Assembly: GCA_963930655.1 (NCBI GenBank)
Contig: OZ005617.1
Span: forward strand, 3,412,501 to 3,476,500
Origin: Myrica gale
Taxonomy: Eukaryota; Streptophyta; Magnoliopsida; Fagales; Myricaceae
Direction of reading: 5' to 3'
DNA length: 64,000 nucleotides
Position 1 is the first letter of the stretch; each line of letters starts with the position of its first letter. The translations under genes and the position numbers were made by a program. The notes below the pieces were generated by a model. The model was not told the origin of the DNA and ran no database searches. It saw only the letters and a list, made by a program, of their open reading frames with translations. Shown one piece after another: positions 12,701 to 25,439 of the stretch.

Positions 12701-15700
12701 TCCGTTGTTTCTAAACTGCTCACGGACAAGACACGGCAGAGTGCCTAGTGCCATCACCATCCTTTCCACAGTAGTTGATATTGGTTGCATTCTTAAACCC
12801 CAAAAAATGCACAGGCAGAATGGTTGCATACATTAGAGTAGCCAACCTCATACAAATATGATGAGGCTTTGACGAGCTTAGATTAATCTTGAAAATTTGA
12901 TGTAGAAACACTAAATACGGCAAAAGTGTGAGGGCTCCCTGTTTTATCTCAAGTAAATAGAAGGACCGTGTAGTGGACATCAAATCAATAAGCAACTAAA
13001 GTTGATTTTGCAAACCACACCTCTGGATCAGTTGATAAGAGACGCCAATATATGTATGCCCGATCCCGCAGATCAGGATTGTCTGTCTCCACAGTAGCGT
13101 TATTCAAAACAACCTGTAAACACAAAACAGTTGTGAACACTGTAAAGCGTATACGCGTTACTGATGCAATAAAGCTACAAGTTTACAATAAAGATTGCTT
13201 AATAAGCTCCATTGGACCCAAAATCTCATATTAAGACTAGACTGTTGTTTTTAAGTTTCCTGTTTCCACCCATGCAGAAAGAGTGACATTTACTAAAACA
13301 CCACTATCATGATGTATTTGTCTAACATGGTTATCAATGTACGTGTTTTACAAACAATCTAAGATTTGCCTGCTCAAAGCATGCACGCAATAAAAGTACA
13401 ATCAGAGAACATACAACCTCCTAAGCATTTGGCTCATCAAATTTAAGCAGGTAACATTTCAAAAAAGCAGCTGGAACCACCAAATGACAGCCACATGTCA
13501 GAAAACAATAACGAGATTGAATTTTAACTCCAACTCAAGGAATGAATATACAAAATTGTAACGAGAGGCAAACAAAGGCATAGTTTCATTCGAATTAGAT
13601 ACGTAGGAAATGCTGTTCTTGCTTTTAGAAGAAAAACTTGCTTGAGGTTTTGCAATCCTTGTATAATTCTTTGTTTATGCCAAAGATAGAGGATGCATAC
13701 ATGCTTCATGAATGTCCTCTTGCAAGTAACTTATAACTTGCATTAAAACAGCCCCCTTTCTCTTTGTTTCTCCCCCCCCCCTTTCCCCCCCTCTCTAATA
13801 AAAGAAATATTCCTTTCTCCCCTTGGCAAGTTGAATCCCCACAAATCCCACACCTATGGTAGATCGAACCTAAACTATGCACCTTAGATGGAGGAAAAAT
13901 ACCACAATTGCACAATGTCACATATGGGAATGCTAAATGGAATGAGTCACCGCTTTATATAAGAAAACAGTTTGTGTTAGGACACAACAGATTTAGTCTC
14001 TTTCAGATGAGTGTTTCTTTTTCTTTGTTTTTTTCCCTCCTCTTTCCAAGCTATGACATGGTTGATTCAGATACTCTCTATGACAGAGATCCACCTGGAT
14101 TTCCAAAAGTAATTATAGTCCAGAACAACTCCATATCCTTAAAATATCATCATGCTCAATCAACTCAAAATATCTGTGAAACCAGAAATGGTGGACATCT
14201 AAAATTCCATTGAAGGATACTGAAGGGAAAAGAAAGCCAAATACAAAATGAATATAAAACAAGTGCTTGTAGGACATTAAAGGAGAACCTGAATCATCTG
14301 CTGTGGGCCTTCAGTTGGCTTCTTAAGAAAAAGTTTAACTGTTGCAGTCAGCAATTGCAGTTGGACTTGTGCAGGCTCTTCAGGGAAACTCTCTAAGAAG
14401 CTCTCAAGAAGCTCATCAGCATTGTCAATTCTTTCCGCATATTCACCAATTATCCAGATCATGGATGCCTTGAGGGATTTTTTGGGTTAGGGGTGGCAGA
14501 AAATATTCTTCTATCAATAACTACTGATAATAGAAAGCTTAATAAGACTGATTTGTTCCAGCAGAAGAAACCACTACCTTAGCTTCCGGCTCATCTAAAG
14601 TGTCCAAGCTCTCACAGAGTGTTGCAATGATAGACTCGTAGCTGCATCGATAGCAGAGATTTACAACAAAGTTTGAAAGCAACATACCATGTTCACTAAA
14701 ATGCTATCAAAAGCATTCCCATACCCCCCTTGGCTCTCCAAATAGAAAGGTAAACTTACGTGTTGGGGTATCTTCTAAAGATATCTTTAATGACTATAAT
14801 TGCCTCTTGAACCACATAGTTCACTTTAATCTTTATCAGTTCAAGCAATACACTGATGCATCGCTCAGCAGCTCTTTCCAACTTGATGGCACAACGACCA
14901 ATAGCACGAACAGCCTTTCTAACAAAATCCACATCAACTTCTGTGGCATACTCTTTGAATTCCAATAGAACCTGCGGAAAGGTCAACCAAGATGGCATCA
15001 AATCTTTGATGAAGGGCTAACTCAAACTGAGAACAGTGACTCCTAGAAAAGAAACATACCTGGTCTATATTTCGGTCTGAAGCAAGCTTTATCATGATTT
15101 CTAATTTCTCCATTTTGACATAGATTGGGTCATTATACTTGCAGAAAAACACCTATAAATGGAAAAAGCACTGCATAAGCATGCTCTCCTTGAAACATGG
15201 GATTCAAGAAGTTTGCAAGGACATCTAGGATTGACCTTAATTTCATGGGCAAGGATTGTAGGCCTTTTTTGTACTATAAGATTGATGTTTCTCAATGCAA
15301 CATATTGTATCTCCGGTTCCGCAGATAATAATGTCACAAGAGGAGGAGCCATCTTTTTGCAAAGATTTCGAACTACATCCGTACTGGTGATAAGTTCCAT
15401 TTGTTGGAGGATCATCTGCAAAAAAGGACAAGGTAAAAGATGACGGACAGTTAAAAGAAGTTGACGGGTTGGAAGCTGTTGAAATCACTAACAACAACAA
15501 TATGGATGGAGAACACTCATTAATCAACGGAAACAAATGCCACCTTAACAGCTGAAAGTACAACTGCACAATTAGCATGTTGTAGCCGTGGTGTAACTCG
15601 TTCAACTATATTTTCAGCTTCACGAGCATCAGCTGCCTTGTATCTAGAAAGAGCATCCAAGATAAAAACTTGACCCCACCTGAACAAATAGGTTTTGCAA

Positions 15701-18700
15701 CAATATTAGACAAGCAAACCAAAGGTTGTTGCAGCATAAAAAAGGAAAAAAAGAAAAATAAGGACACCACAACCAAATAAAACGCACTAGCCAAGTGCCC
15801 AGAGAGGTTTTGACAACACTGATACAACAAAATCCAAGACAGACATGAATATCAGCTCTAGGCAATGGATGGTAATGAATGGCACACACAGTGTACAGAT
15901 ACAGAAGCCTCCCTAAAATGGGGCCCAGATACCAACAAGAGAAGAAACTTCAAGGCAGCTTTGACGTATAATATTGTTTACAAACTTCTGAAGTTCCTTT
16001 TCTGCAGCATGTTACTAAAACAAAATTGATTAAAGAAGCACTGTAGTATCTGCTGCGGTTAAGCAACTACAAGATCGATAGATGAACTTGATGTCCCAGA
16101 TTATATGTTGTCAGTAATAGATATATATATGTTTCAAATTATCAATCAAAAGTAAGACGCAACATACTCTGTGCATTCATTTAAGGCCGTAAGTAACTTC
16201 GAGAGAGTGTTACTAGTGATCTCAAAAATGGGTCTATTACTATTCTCTTGTATCTCCGCAAGAGCTGCCACAGCATTTGCAACAACCATTGGATTATTGT
16301 CAGATATCAAATCCTTAAGAGATTCCAAGAAACCTCTGTCCTCAACTAACTCAGCATTTATATCATAAAGTTTTGCAACACATATGGCTGCTGTCTTGCG
16401 AACATATGGATCGTCATCCTGTCAAAAGCACAATACAAGAAAAAAAAGACCCTCAGAATGCTGGATCAAAATTCAAGAAATAGAACACCAACAGCAACAG
16501 GGATATGAATGACGTGGTGCAAGTGAAAAATAATTGTCAAATAAGTAATGACTATATGACTGGTCATGAGTAAAAGCTGGATTTAAGAACTATTTATCTG
16601 TGGTTAGAATGTCATCCTTAAATCACCTTAAGACACCTCTGAAGGGGATCACACAAATACTCTGTGATTTTATCAACACGTATGCATCCCATTGTCCGCA
16701 CAGCCAAAGCTCGAATCAGAGGATTTGGGTCCTGTGAATCCTGCACAAATACTCATAAAAGTCACATATTACACTATCAAAATCATTCCAAGGAAAAGGC
16801 ATCAAAATAATTGTTCAGTATAGTAGAGGATGTTGCATCTCTAGGATTAAGGGACATCTTCTAACCCAATGAAGCAAGGATTCTTTGCAACAAATACAAA
16901 TTCAGTTCTCCTGAATGGTTTAGTTTTGTTCTACAAAGAGGTCCCCCAAAAACCGTGCGTATTTCCACAAGCATTGATGTTTCTATATTGCCGGGGGTGT
17001 CATTCTGAATTTTGAGTCAATAATAGAACTAGAAGAAACTGATTTCAATTATGCAAGCATAAGATTCAATTCTAGCTCTTACCTTCACAAATGTATTAAC
17101 TGCGAGGATTGCTAGGTCAGGTTGGCTTTTAGCATAATTAATAAGATACAGATACACAAGCTTTTTCAACTCTAAATTCTCTGTTTGCATGCAATTCACC
17201 ACATCTGTGAATAAGGATGAAACATCCTTCCCAACAGTCATTGCAGCAATCACCTTCTTAACAGCATCTTTTCTCTTATCCTGCATAACACAATTGAACA
17301 GAAAAAACAGATATTACAAAAAGAGAGGAGAATATAGCTCTTAATCTCTGATGAAGCACAGATGGGAAACAATTGTTTGTACAACAATAGCTACATAGGC
17401 TTGCCATTTAGAATTTCAAAGGGGGGGGGGGACGCCTCCAATTCCTAATATGAAGCTAATACTGCAGGGGTATCAATAACGTCCCCATTAGACGGTATGG
17501 TCTTTAAGCTCTCCATACCACTATAAGTGTCTCGTAGCAAAAGAATTAACAATTCTATACAATCAATGAAATGAAAGAGATAAAGCACGTCTATACAATG
17601 ATAGCATCCAATTGCTGTAAGCAGGGAACAGTTTCAACAAATTTCTATAGCAAAATGGAGCATAAAACATCAAAATCCACATAACATTACAAATTAAATC
17701 CTCCTATAGACATATACATCAAGACCAAGACAGGTCTAGCTCTCTCCTTAGTAAAATGGGACCCACGCCAAAGTTTACCGGTCTGATCCCAATATTCTGC
17801 TCTATTACACAATAAGCCTCTCTTACTTGGAGCACTAAGCTACTTAGGGCCATGCTAACCAGAACACAATGGCGTTGTCTTCAATTCACACTCTAAATTT
17901 GAATTCTTCTGAAGTAAAGGTAACTTTGACATTCATCCTTGGCCTGAAAACCAATGGTAGCTGTGTCTTCCTTCCAGCACTAAGCCGCTCAGCAAGCTGA
18001 ACACAGTATTCTGGCGCATTTAATGGCCTATCTCTTCATAGTTTACTCTGTAACTAAACACCCTTAACATAGAGGTAGTTTCTATATCCACCCTGAGGAC
18101 CCCAAAAGCAATATCTTATAACTCTACCTAGGTTTTGCTAATGAAAAAAATTAAATAAGGTTCACAAATGCCCACAAATGATTGCTGGAACTCAATAGCA
18201 GAAACAGGACTTCCAATTGTTAAAAAAGGTCAGAGTTAGAGTGACAACCAAGCTGTCTTCATTATGGTTTTCTAATTCCCTTCTAAATCTTGAAAGTCTA
18301 ATCCGTGAGGAAAGACTTGGAAATGCTACAGATGTCAATCACAACCATGGTGCATAATCCAAAATGCTCTACTTGATTAGCTCGCAAGCAACAAACTAAG
18401 AACTAAAAGAACCTTCAGCTACCTCCGAAATGTACTGATAGCAAGAATAATACAGATTTTCCTGCCTTTACCAACGATTTCTCAGCCAAACAGAGATTAA
18501 AACTCTTCATACACAAAGATAAGACGCGTAAATGATGTATACAATCCAGAACGTTAGACAACTACACAACGTCAAATCCGACGAAATTCGACTGCAAAAT
18601 AAAATCGAAAGCAACAGATCTGATGGCAACTAATACCAATTGGCCACATAACTGTCATATGCGTCAAATAAAAACCCAAATGGGTACAGATCAGAGGCCT

Positions 18701-18878
18701 ACACATAAAATCTACATAAATGCATAGATACAGGTACATGTTTATAGAGAGAGAGAGAGAAAGGAAGAAGGAGAGAAAGAGAGAGATGCACCTTGTATTG
18801 GGAATTGAGCTCCTCTTTGAGCTCGGGGATTTCACCTTTCTTGGTGGTGGAGAAGTACTTGGAGTCGTGGCCGCTCAT
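9755..18878 (-). CDS. AP-1/AP-2 complex beta subunit (beta-adaptin)
   Basis: Fifteen coding exons on the minus strand: 18792-18878, 17083-17280, 16627-16740, 16168-16418, 15544-15679, 15236-15415, 15060-15152, 14760-14971, 14578-14641, 14289-14468, 13021-13113, 12228-12622, 11687-11876, 11300-11503 and 9755-10054. They join in frame to 898 aa, about the length of the Arabidopsis beta-adaptins BETAB-AD and BETAC-AD. The protein starts [20 protein letters not shown]. Residues 1 to about 585 are the helical-repeat trunk, about 585-670 a Pro/Ser/Asp-rich hinge containing [10 protein letters not shown], and about 670-898 the two-part appendage domain ending in VETLLKG. It is the large subunit of clathrin adaptor complexes at the trans-Golgi and plasma membrane, where it binds clathrin and sorting signals. 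Every exon is open. A miniature LTR element sits in the last intron without disturbing the frame. Confidence 0.95.
10621..11078 (+). mobile_element. TRIM (miniature non-autonomous LTR retrotransposon)
   Basis: Two 122-bp direct repeats (10621-10742 and 10957-11078) run TGTAACA...TGTTACA and differ at roughly 6% of positions. The 214-bp interior starts with an initiator-Met-tRNA-type primer-binding site (TGGTATCAAAGC) and ends in a polypurine tract (about 10942-10956). The flanking pentamers CTATA and CTATT look like a 5-bp target duplication with one difference. The element has no coding capacity, and the interior holds an imperfect tandem duplication of about 50 bp. It looks structurally whole but non-autonomous and moderately old. 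It lies in the intron between exons 14 and 15 of beta-adaptin, antisense to the gene. Confidence 0.9.
13738..14288. other. Beta-adaptin intron sequence, no separate gene
   Basis: Part of the intron between exons 11 and 10. It holds pyrimidine runs (C tracts at about 13772-13791) and a plus-strand open frame of 101 codons with no recognisable domain. I read all of it as intron. Confidence 0.5.
17281..18791 (-). other. First intron of beta-adaptin
   Basis: A 1.5-kb intron starts at GTGCATCTCTCTC next to exon 1 and ends TTATGCAG. It carries a CT/GA-rich microsatellite at about 18746-18786 immediately after the donor and a short G run at 17421-17430. No coding sequence is seen. Confidence 0.6.
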
Positions 18879-19230
18879 CTCCGCGTACGTTCGTCTTCTT
18901 TCTCTGCGAGTCGAGGAAGAAGAACGGAAATGGCAGGAATGCTAAGATCGAAAATGACTGGCTCAAGTCCGAGTCACTCAGTTGGCGAACCGGCTACCGG
19001 ACCGTTACCCTTGACCAGCATACGACCCGGATAACTAGTCATGGACTCACTCACTGGGTCGATGTCTTGAACAACTTGGGCCGTGATTGTGTCTACCATC
19101 CACCTTTCACTGCAGTCGAATTGTGTTTGTTTTTTGACCTTTAACGAGTTTGGGCTTTTCAGCTACTAGGCTTGCGGGACAATTGGATTACCAAATTTGT
19201 TTGATTGGGCTTAGAGATTATCAAGTTGGA
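18879..19230 (-). promoter_or_regulatory. Beta-adaptin leader and promoter region
   Basis: Upstream of the start codon there are three TGGGCY-type site II motifs (near 19077, 19151 and 19207), as in promoters of many constitutively expressed plant genes. There is no evident TATA box close to the leader. Function is inferred from motifs only. Confidence 0.4.
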
Positions 19231-19499
19231 TTCCTTTAGAAACGCCTTCGAATTTTAATTTCTTTTGAATAATAATATTTTTCATCATGAGTTTGACATA
19301 TTGCACCAAGTAGATTATCAGTTTTGATATATTGCATCTTTTAACTATTAATATCACACACTTTGCACAGTCAGTAAATTTTTTTTGTCAAATTGGATGG
19401 CCCTCGATCAATATGAAAACATGAAAAGTGAGTCATGAGCATTATCATCATTTAATTTGACGCAATAAATTTGATAAATGATACTGTGAAAACCGTTTG

Positions 19500-20790
19500 A
19501 CATTTTCATGAAAAACCAATAGGTGGTTTTTTTTGTCCATTTTGTTGTTTCTAGAAGGGAAATAGAAAAGAGGTTGCTGATCTGTGAGGTTCACGTGTGG
19601 CTTCATTAAGGGTCTTCTTGTCATTTTCCTTGGTTCGAGAAGAAATGGAAGAAGCTGGAGTTTGTTGTGGTGGTACACGCGTGAAATGAAGAGATTTCAC
19701 AATAGAATGGCTACTTTGTATATATAACAAAGACTCATACTTAAATAATCTCCAATAGGTTTGAAAAGGGCGACAATGCAAGATAAATTCGTTTAAAATT
19801 TAAAGAGAAATCAAGTTTGAAGAAAAGGGAAGTTCGACACTTCAGTGTTTTCAAATTGAACAAAAATAGTTCAGCTTTTTTTTTTCAAATGTCACGCAGA
19901 AGGGATACATCACTTATCCCTAACGCACCGTTTCAATTTTTTAGAGTATTACAATTTCCCCACTTAAAGAAATTTCGTCCTCAAAATTGACTTACCACAA
20001 TCAAAGAATAATTCTGGATATTTGGACCACATCTCATCTTCTTGTTCCCATGTTGCTTCTGCAATGGTTTGATTCTTCCAAAGGACTTTCACCAAAGGTA
20101 TCGTCTTAGTCCTCAACACTTGCTCTTTACGATCCACAATTTGGACAAGAACCTCTTCATATGACAAATCTTCGCTAATCTGTAGCGGTTGATAATCCAA
20201 AATATGGAATGAGTCAGAGATATATTTCCTCAACATAGAAACATGAAATACATCGTGAATTCTTTCCAAAGCATGCGGTAGTGCGAGGCGACACGCAATA
20301 AATCCGATCTTCTCTAAAATCTCAAATGACCCCACGTAACGAGGACTTAATTTTCCTTTCTTTCCAAAACGCATTACTCCCTTCATTGGAGCAACTCACA
20401 AAAATACTTTATCTCCCACTTCAATTCCAACTCCTTTTTTCGTTTATCTGCATAACTTTTCTATCTACTCTAAGCTACTTGCAGTTTTTTCCGAATTAAC
20501 CTAACTTTCTCACAAGTCTTTTCTACAATCTCCTGACCAAGAATCTTTCTTTCACCCACCTCATTCCAACAAACTGGAGATCTACATCTCCTCACATACA
20601 AAGCTTCATAGGGAGCCATCCCAATATTAGGATGGTAGCTATTGTTGTAAGCGAATTCAGCTAATGACAAAACATCAGTCAAACTACCTTTAAAATCCAT
20701 TACATAAGCTCTTAACATATCTTCCAGAGTTTGAATGGTCCTCTCTAGTTGTCCATTTGTTGAAACTCTACTTCTATTTTCTCTCATTCT
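19500..20790 (-). mobile_element. Ty3/gypsy LTR-element fossil fragment
   Basis: The minus-strand translation between about 19964 and 20787 matches the end of a Ty3/gypsy polyprotein: late integrase followed by a chromodomain-like tail. Left of it is a polypurine tract and then a TGTAATAC start typical of an LTR, whose far end I cannot define. The upstream polyprotein is missing. It is a truncated, broken relic with at least one break besides the truncation, and is clearly not recent. Confidence 0.75.
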
Positions 20791-21466
20791 TCTTCTCTTT
20801 TGGCCGACTGCTCCTTCTTCTCTCTCAACTCACTTGGTCGGCAACACACACACCAAAAGACTCTATGTTGCACGACTTGGTTGGTTTTTCATGAAACCAA
20901 CCAAGCCATCATTTGGTCCAAAGGAGCTGCAAGAAGCAAGCTCCTTGTATGGCCAATTTGGGCAAGGACAGGAGAAGCCAAATAGCACACTCTCCCTTTT
21001 TTTGGGTAATCATTAGCTGCAAAAATAATCCTACACAATCTCACTCAATACATGCCGATTGACCTTAAATTTCACTGCACTATGTATGCTAAATGGACAA
21101 GGAAATGAGACAAGAGAATATGACAAGAAAATGAGACAATACTAAAGGGTTTAAGAGAGCTTGCCGTGTGCCCAGGCTTGTCCCGGGTCATCCCAGTCAT
21201 ACAGGCATGCGCCTGGAGATTAGCTGGGTATACCGAGCTTACCAGGCTTGTCCTCGGTCATCCTGGGCATACAGACATGCGCTTGAAGATTAGCAGAGTA
21301 TTCAGGCCTCCGAGTTTGTACCCTCGGTCATCCCCGGCATACAAGCCTCCGCGTTACCCTTCTTAAACTGTGCACGTTCGATAGTGGAAATTAACTTAAA
21401 TAGTTTAAATTATAACTATTGACATTAATTAACTTAACTACTTTAAAATAAGGAGGGGTATTACAA
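20791..21466 (-). mobile_element. LTR-like fossil sequence with internal tandem repeats
   Basis: On the minus strand this begins TGTAATACCCC at 21466, like an LTR edge, but it is unlike the LTR start at about 19955, so it probably belongs to a different element. Three imperfect units of about 65 bp with a CGGTCATCC core lie at 21171-21355. The plus-strand open frames inside it have no recognisable domain. It is a partial relic. Confidence 0.4.
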
Positions 21467-21554
21467 AGTTAGACATGAAAGAAGTTGAATAATGTACTAT
21501 TTATTTAGAGAAGCCAGCACCAAATCTTTTCCCATTGAATACAGAGGATGTGGT

Positions 21555-21800
21555 CTACGAGGGAGTAGTGTTAGAGAATATAATTCAAATAATAAAATCT
21601 TATTCTTCCTATCAGCTTAAGCTTTTGAGATGAGTGATAGATTCTGCACTTCACCCCAATTTCAATTAAATATTGCACATGTTGAGCCTCCCAATTAAAG
21701 TAGAGTTCGGCCCACACGTGAAGGGGAGTATTAGAGAATATAATTCAAATAATAAAATCTTATTCTTCGCTTAAACTTTTGAGATGAGTGGTAGATTTTC
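21555..21800 (+). repeat. Pair of LTR-edge-like direct repeats (fossil)
   Basis: TTAGAGAATATAATTCAAAT and the following 15-18 bp occur at 21571 and again at 21731. Each is followed by a related CTTTTGAGATGAGTG segment and preceded by a purine-rich GGGAGTA tract. This resembles the polypurine-tract/LTR junction of a plant Copia-type element, represented by two partial copies. No internal region remains. Confidence 0.45.
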
Positions 21801-24800
21801 AAGTAGTTCTTTAGAAATCACGATTCCCCTTTTCAGTCGAATGAGAAGAAAAGTTGAGATTACGTAATTGAAAAGCATGAAAGGGTTACATCTTGCTTTT
21901 GCTAGATTTAAGCCCTAAACAAGAGTGATTCCTTGAATTTACAACACAAATGGAGAGAAACCAACAAACTCAAAAGTACAGTGTTTTTAGTGATACAACC
22001 CTTGTAGCTGGTTTGGTTTCCAAATTTTCGTATTCGGCTTATCGCCGGCTTTTGGGCGTTTTTCTGGTTTGTATTGTCTGTATTTTTTGGATTTTAATAT
22101 AAGTTCTTTGCCTAGAAAAAAAAACCGCCGACAAATTACTTAAGTTGTGCAGATGTCTTGCGGGCGAGTATGTGTGCTCAGAAGTTTTTCCGTGCTTTCC
22201 CAGCCAGTAGCAACTAGCAATGCGCTCGCCACCTACTCCAAGGTCTATTCTGGACGGGACATGAGAATGGTGCACAGATTTTCCTTATTACTTCTAAAAG
22301 AAGCGGCAAATACCTTCTCTTCCAAGTTACTTCAGGAGAAAGCTCTCATTTGACAGGTAAGCCCTAAAACAACAAAATACATAAAAAAACTTTTAAAATC
22401 TGAAAATACCAGACATTAGTAAACGGCAAAGTGATCTCTTCTCTGTACATGTATATAAAACAGTTGGGGTAGTGTTCTTCATAGTGAAAGGAAGAAATCT
22501 GGACTGAAAAGCTAGCTAGTCATGAGCTTTTTTCTTTACTAATAAGTTTCTTTTCTTTTGTTCTTCCTGGGAAGTAGTGTGAAGAGGTAGTGGATTCGAT
22601 ATGCGTCCACACACAGATCCCCTTGCAACCACAAAACTATTTGCTCGGTCACAGCAGACCGCGCGTAGAACTTATATGCTCTGCCTCAAGTAGCGTCTGG
22701 TCTGGTAATTGGACTTCAACATTTGGCTGCAGCTTGCAGCTACAGTACTGCTGCCTCAAGGCCCTGAACCTAAGCCTGTCACCATCTGGAAGTTGTTGAG
22801 AGGGAGGACCAATATGCAAATTACACCTTTGATATAAAGAGTTATGTTAGTGGGTTACTTTTACTGATTCTTCGCAATCTGGAGGAATTTCTTCTACCTA
22901 AAATATACCTACGAGGGGGGGGGGGGGAGACTATAGCATTTGACTACTTTTTGTGATATTAGCTTTCCCTCTTAGTTTATACAAATTTCATTTGATAATC
23001 AAAACTTAATACACAAAACACTACGCCAAAGAAAAAGGAAAAGCCACTCCCCCAGCAAGGCAAAAGATTCACCTAATCAGTAATCAAGCCAGAAACAATG
23101 TGCTGAGCAGTACTGCTCATTATTGCTGATATAAAATGAGTATTGCAAAAGCCAAAACAGTCAGAGAGAGAGAGAGAGTTTGTACAAATTATAAAGAAAG
23201 CAACAGGGACCTCACTCCGCTTAGGAAAAAAAAAACAGGGACCTCACTCCCAATTCCAAGTAGTGGAGACAAGTAGAAATAAAATATATATTATATACAG
23301 TAAAGAAGGACCGAGTGCGAAATCATAAGAAAGGTTTGGAGCTTAGAAAAGAAAGAAAGAAAGGTTTGGAATAAATAAACTATGCCGATTAATTATTCTG
23401 ACAGAATCCTCCTTCGGTTTAGTCAACTTTAAGCCATCTCTAACCATTGCTTAGCTGACAGAATTACTTACAGAGAAAATTCCAGGAGATGGCAAAAGTT
23501 ATATCCGTTTCTCTATAAAGAAGAAGACGTACTTGGAATTACAATAGAAGGAAGAAGAAGTGGAACTTCAAAAGAAATTTCCTACTGTGGAAATTTGTAT
23601 GCGTATCTCGTTCCCATAGCTTTCTTCTGGAGTTAGCAGACTATATTAGTTGAGTTCGATCGTAAACTGCTAGCTGTTAGACGGCAGTCTAAGTGGTTTC
23701 AACTAATGGAAAAGCTTCAAAGTGTTATTCTTCCTATCCTTTTTCCTGAATCGAAAGTTTCATCATCAGTGACATCGGGTTCTTTCGTGTCTGCAAGATG
23801 GACAATATAAAAAAAACAAAATCTGGTCTGCTTAATAATCATTTAGCATTCGTGCACAAAGTTAAAAAATGAGTTTCCTTTCGAACTGTGTTTTACGAAA
23901 TCATTAGTATAAGCTTTTGAAACATGGAATTTTCGATGAACCAACAGGAGACCTTTTCTTGGAACGAAAAAAGAGGACAGCGCAGTCGACACTTAACTTT
24001 TTCAATCACTCGTTTCTCACCATATCTCACCTCACGGGAAAATTCTCTGCAGGGTATCTTTCCAATAGGCGTCTCTCGACTAATCATCTCATAATCTATA
24101 GCAGTGCAATGATAGGAAATTGAACTAGTTTGTTAAATCAATTATTCTAATATTGTGCTTTGGTCAAAAGTTAAGTCTTTGGAATCATTGTTGTTGGGTG
24201 CTTATGATCAAATAGAATAAGCATTCTTTTCTATACTGCTCTCCCCATTAAGCTGAGTCATCTTTCTCATTCACATTTTTATCATATCAGGAAGATGGTT
24301 TGCTGATGATCACCTTACTGCATAATTACAGATTTTTGGGAGCAAGGAAAGGACATGGGAGCTGTGGATTGACAAGATTCGGTCTTTGTACCTCCTTTTA
24401 TTATATGCCTAGCTATTATTGTTTCTTTTTGGGCCGGGTTTCCATCAGCATTTTAGATAGAGCGGATAAGTATAGGTTGTCATTCTGAACATACAGAGTA
24501 GGGGTTCTTTTGCTTAGAAATGTTCATGTCTTTCCCCATCAAGAATGTGCTCCAAATTATGATCATGGAAGGTTAAAGATGCTGAGATTGATGAGACTTA
24601 TGACTTTGGCGAACTGTCAAGAAGACAATGAACTTTCAGACCAAGCATCTATTTATAATGCCAAAAATCAGACCCGAATACCAGGACATCTTTTTTGCCA
24701 TAATTCAAGTGAACAAAATGATTACAAAGTTACGACTTTCTCGGTCTCGAGCTAAGTCTTTATTTCCAATTATAGGGATGGCATCCTGCAGATATGCTTC

Positions 24801-24851
24801 CAACCTGCATGAACCTAAAAGATTATATTTCCCTTTCTTGGCAATGCTACT
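21801..24851. other. Intergenic, no supportable gene
   Basis: Short open frames occur (for example 22147-22353 and 24510-24755, plus), but none shows a domain or a convincing exon chain. It contains a G homopolymer at about 22916-22927, a GA microsatellite at about 23162-23178 and repeated AAGAAAGAAAG near 23347. A slightly GC-richer stretch at 22560-22800 has no recognisable content. Confidence 0.4.
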
Positions 24852-25157
24852 CACTACAAAAAACCGACCTTTAGCGGCAGTCGGAAACCGCGGCTAAAGC
24901 TTTAGCAGCGGTTTCGACTTTAGCCGCAGTTTCGACCGTCGCTATATCACCGTCGCAGTAGGATATAACGGCGATTTTAGCAACCGCTAGTGAAGATCTT
25001 GAATATATAGCGGCGGTCGCTATATGACTCGACAATAGACCGCCGCTAAAAAGATTGTCGGTAGAGGTTGTCTATAGCGGCGTTTGGACACAAACGCTAT
25101 AAAAGACACCCTATAGTGACATTTTTAGCGACTGCTAAAAGCCTTTTTTTTGTAGTG
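24852..25157. mobile_element. Non-autonomous CACTA-type (En/Spm) element
   Basis: A 306-bp element begins CACTACAAAAAA and ends TTTTTTTTGTAGTG, the diagnostic CACTA terminal repeat. It is flanked on both sides by ACT, the 3-bp target duplication expected for this superfamily (24849-24851 and 25158-25160). The interior is built from inverted and direct variants of a TAGCGGCGGTC-like motif (TTTAGCGGCAGTCGG, CTATAGCGGCG), unlike the AT-rich surroundings. No transposase is present, so it would need one in trans. Confidence 0.88.
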
Positions 25158-25439
25158 ACTTAGCTTGTCCGCTTGACATATGGGTACCTTACCTAGCTAG
25201 GCTAGCTTTTATTTGTGCCTTGATTGAGTTTCTTTTGTAGAAATAACTCGACAATAGTCTAGCAGTAGTTTGCTTAGATAGAAGCTTTGAAATGCCTAAT
25301 CCATGTCTCTCAAGCTTTTTGGGGGACTTGAGCAAGTCATAAAAATGAGGCATTTTAATGTTAAAAAAAATTTAAAATTAAAATTAAACCATAAATTTGC
25401 TTCTTGGCTTTTTAGATAAATTTCTAATTAAAATTTTGT

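Noticed and set aside
15243-15605. 120-codon frame across beta-adaptin exons 5-6 and their intron
   Set aside because: It lies out of frame with the real exons and runs through an intron. The adaptin exons explain the coding signal.
20735-21016. Plus-strand open frame across the LTR-fossil junction
   Set aside because: It crosses the boundary between two relic elements and has no domain.
21171-21355. Repeat units considered as a CRISPR-like or satellite array
   Set aside because: Only three imperfect, adjoining units without spacers, inside LTR-like sequence in a plant genome.
22560-22800. GC-richer stretch considered as a microRNA precursor
   Set aside because: No known plant microRNA sequence is recognisable and no long stem is obvious by eye. 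A folding program and small-RNA data would be needed.
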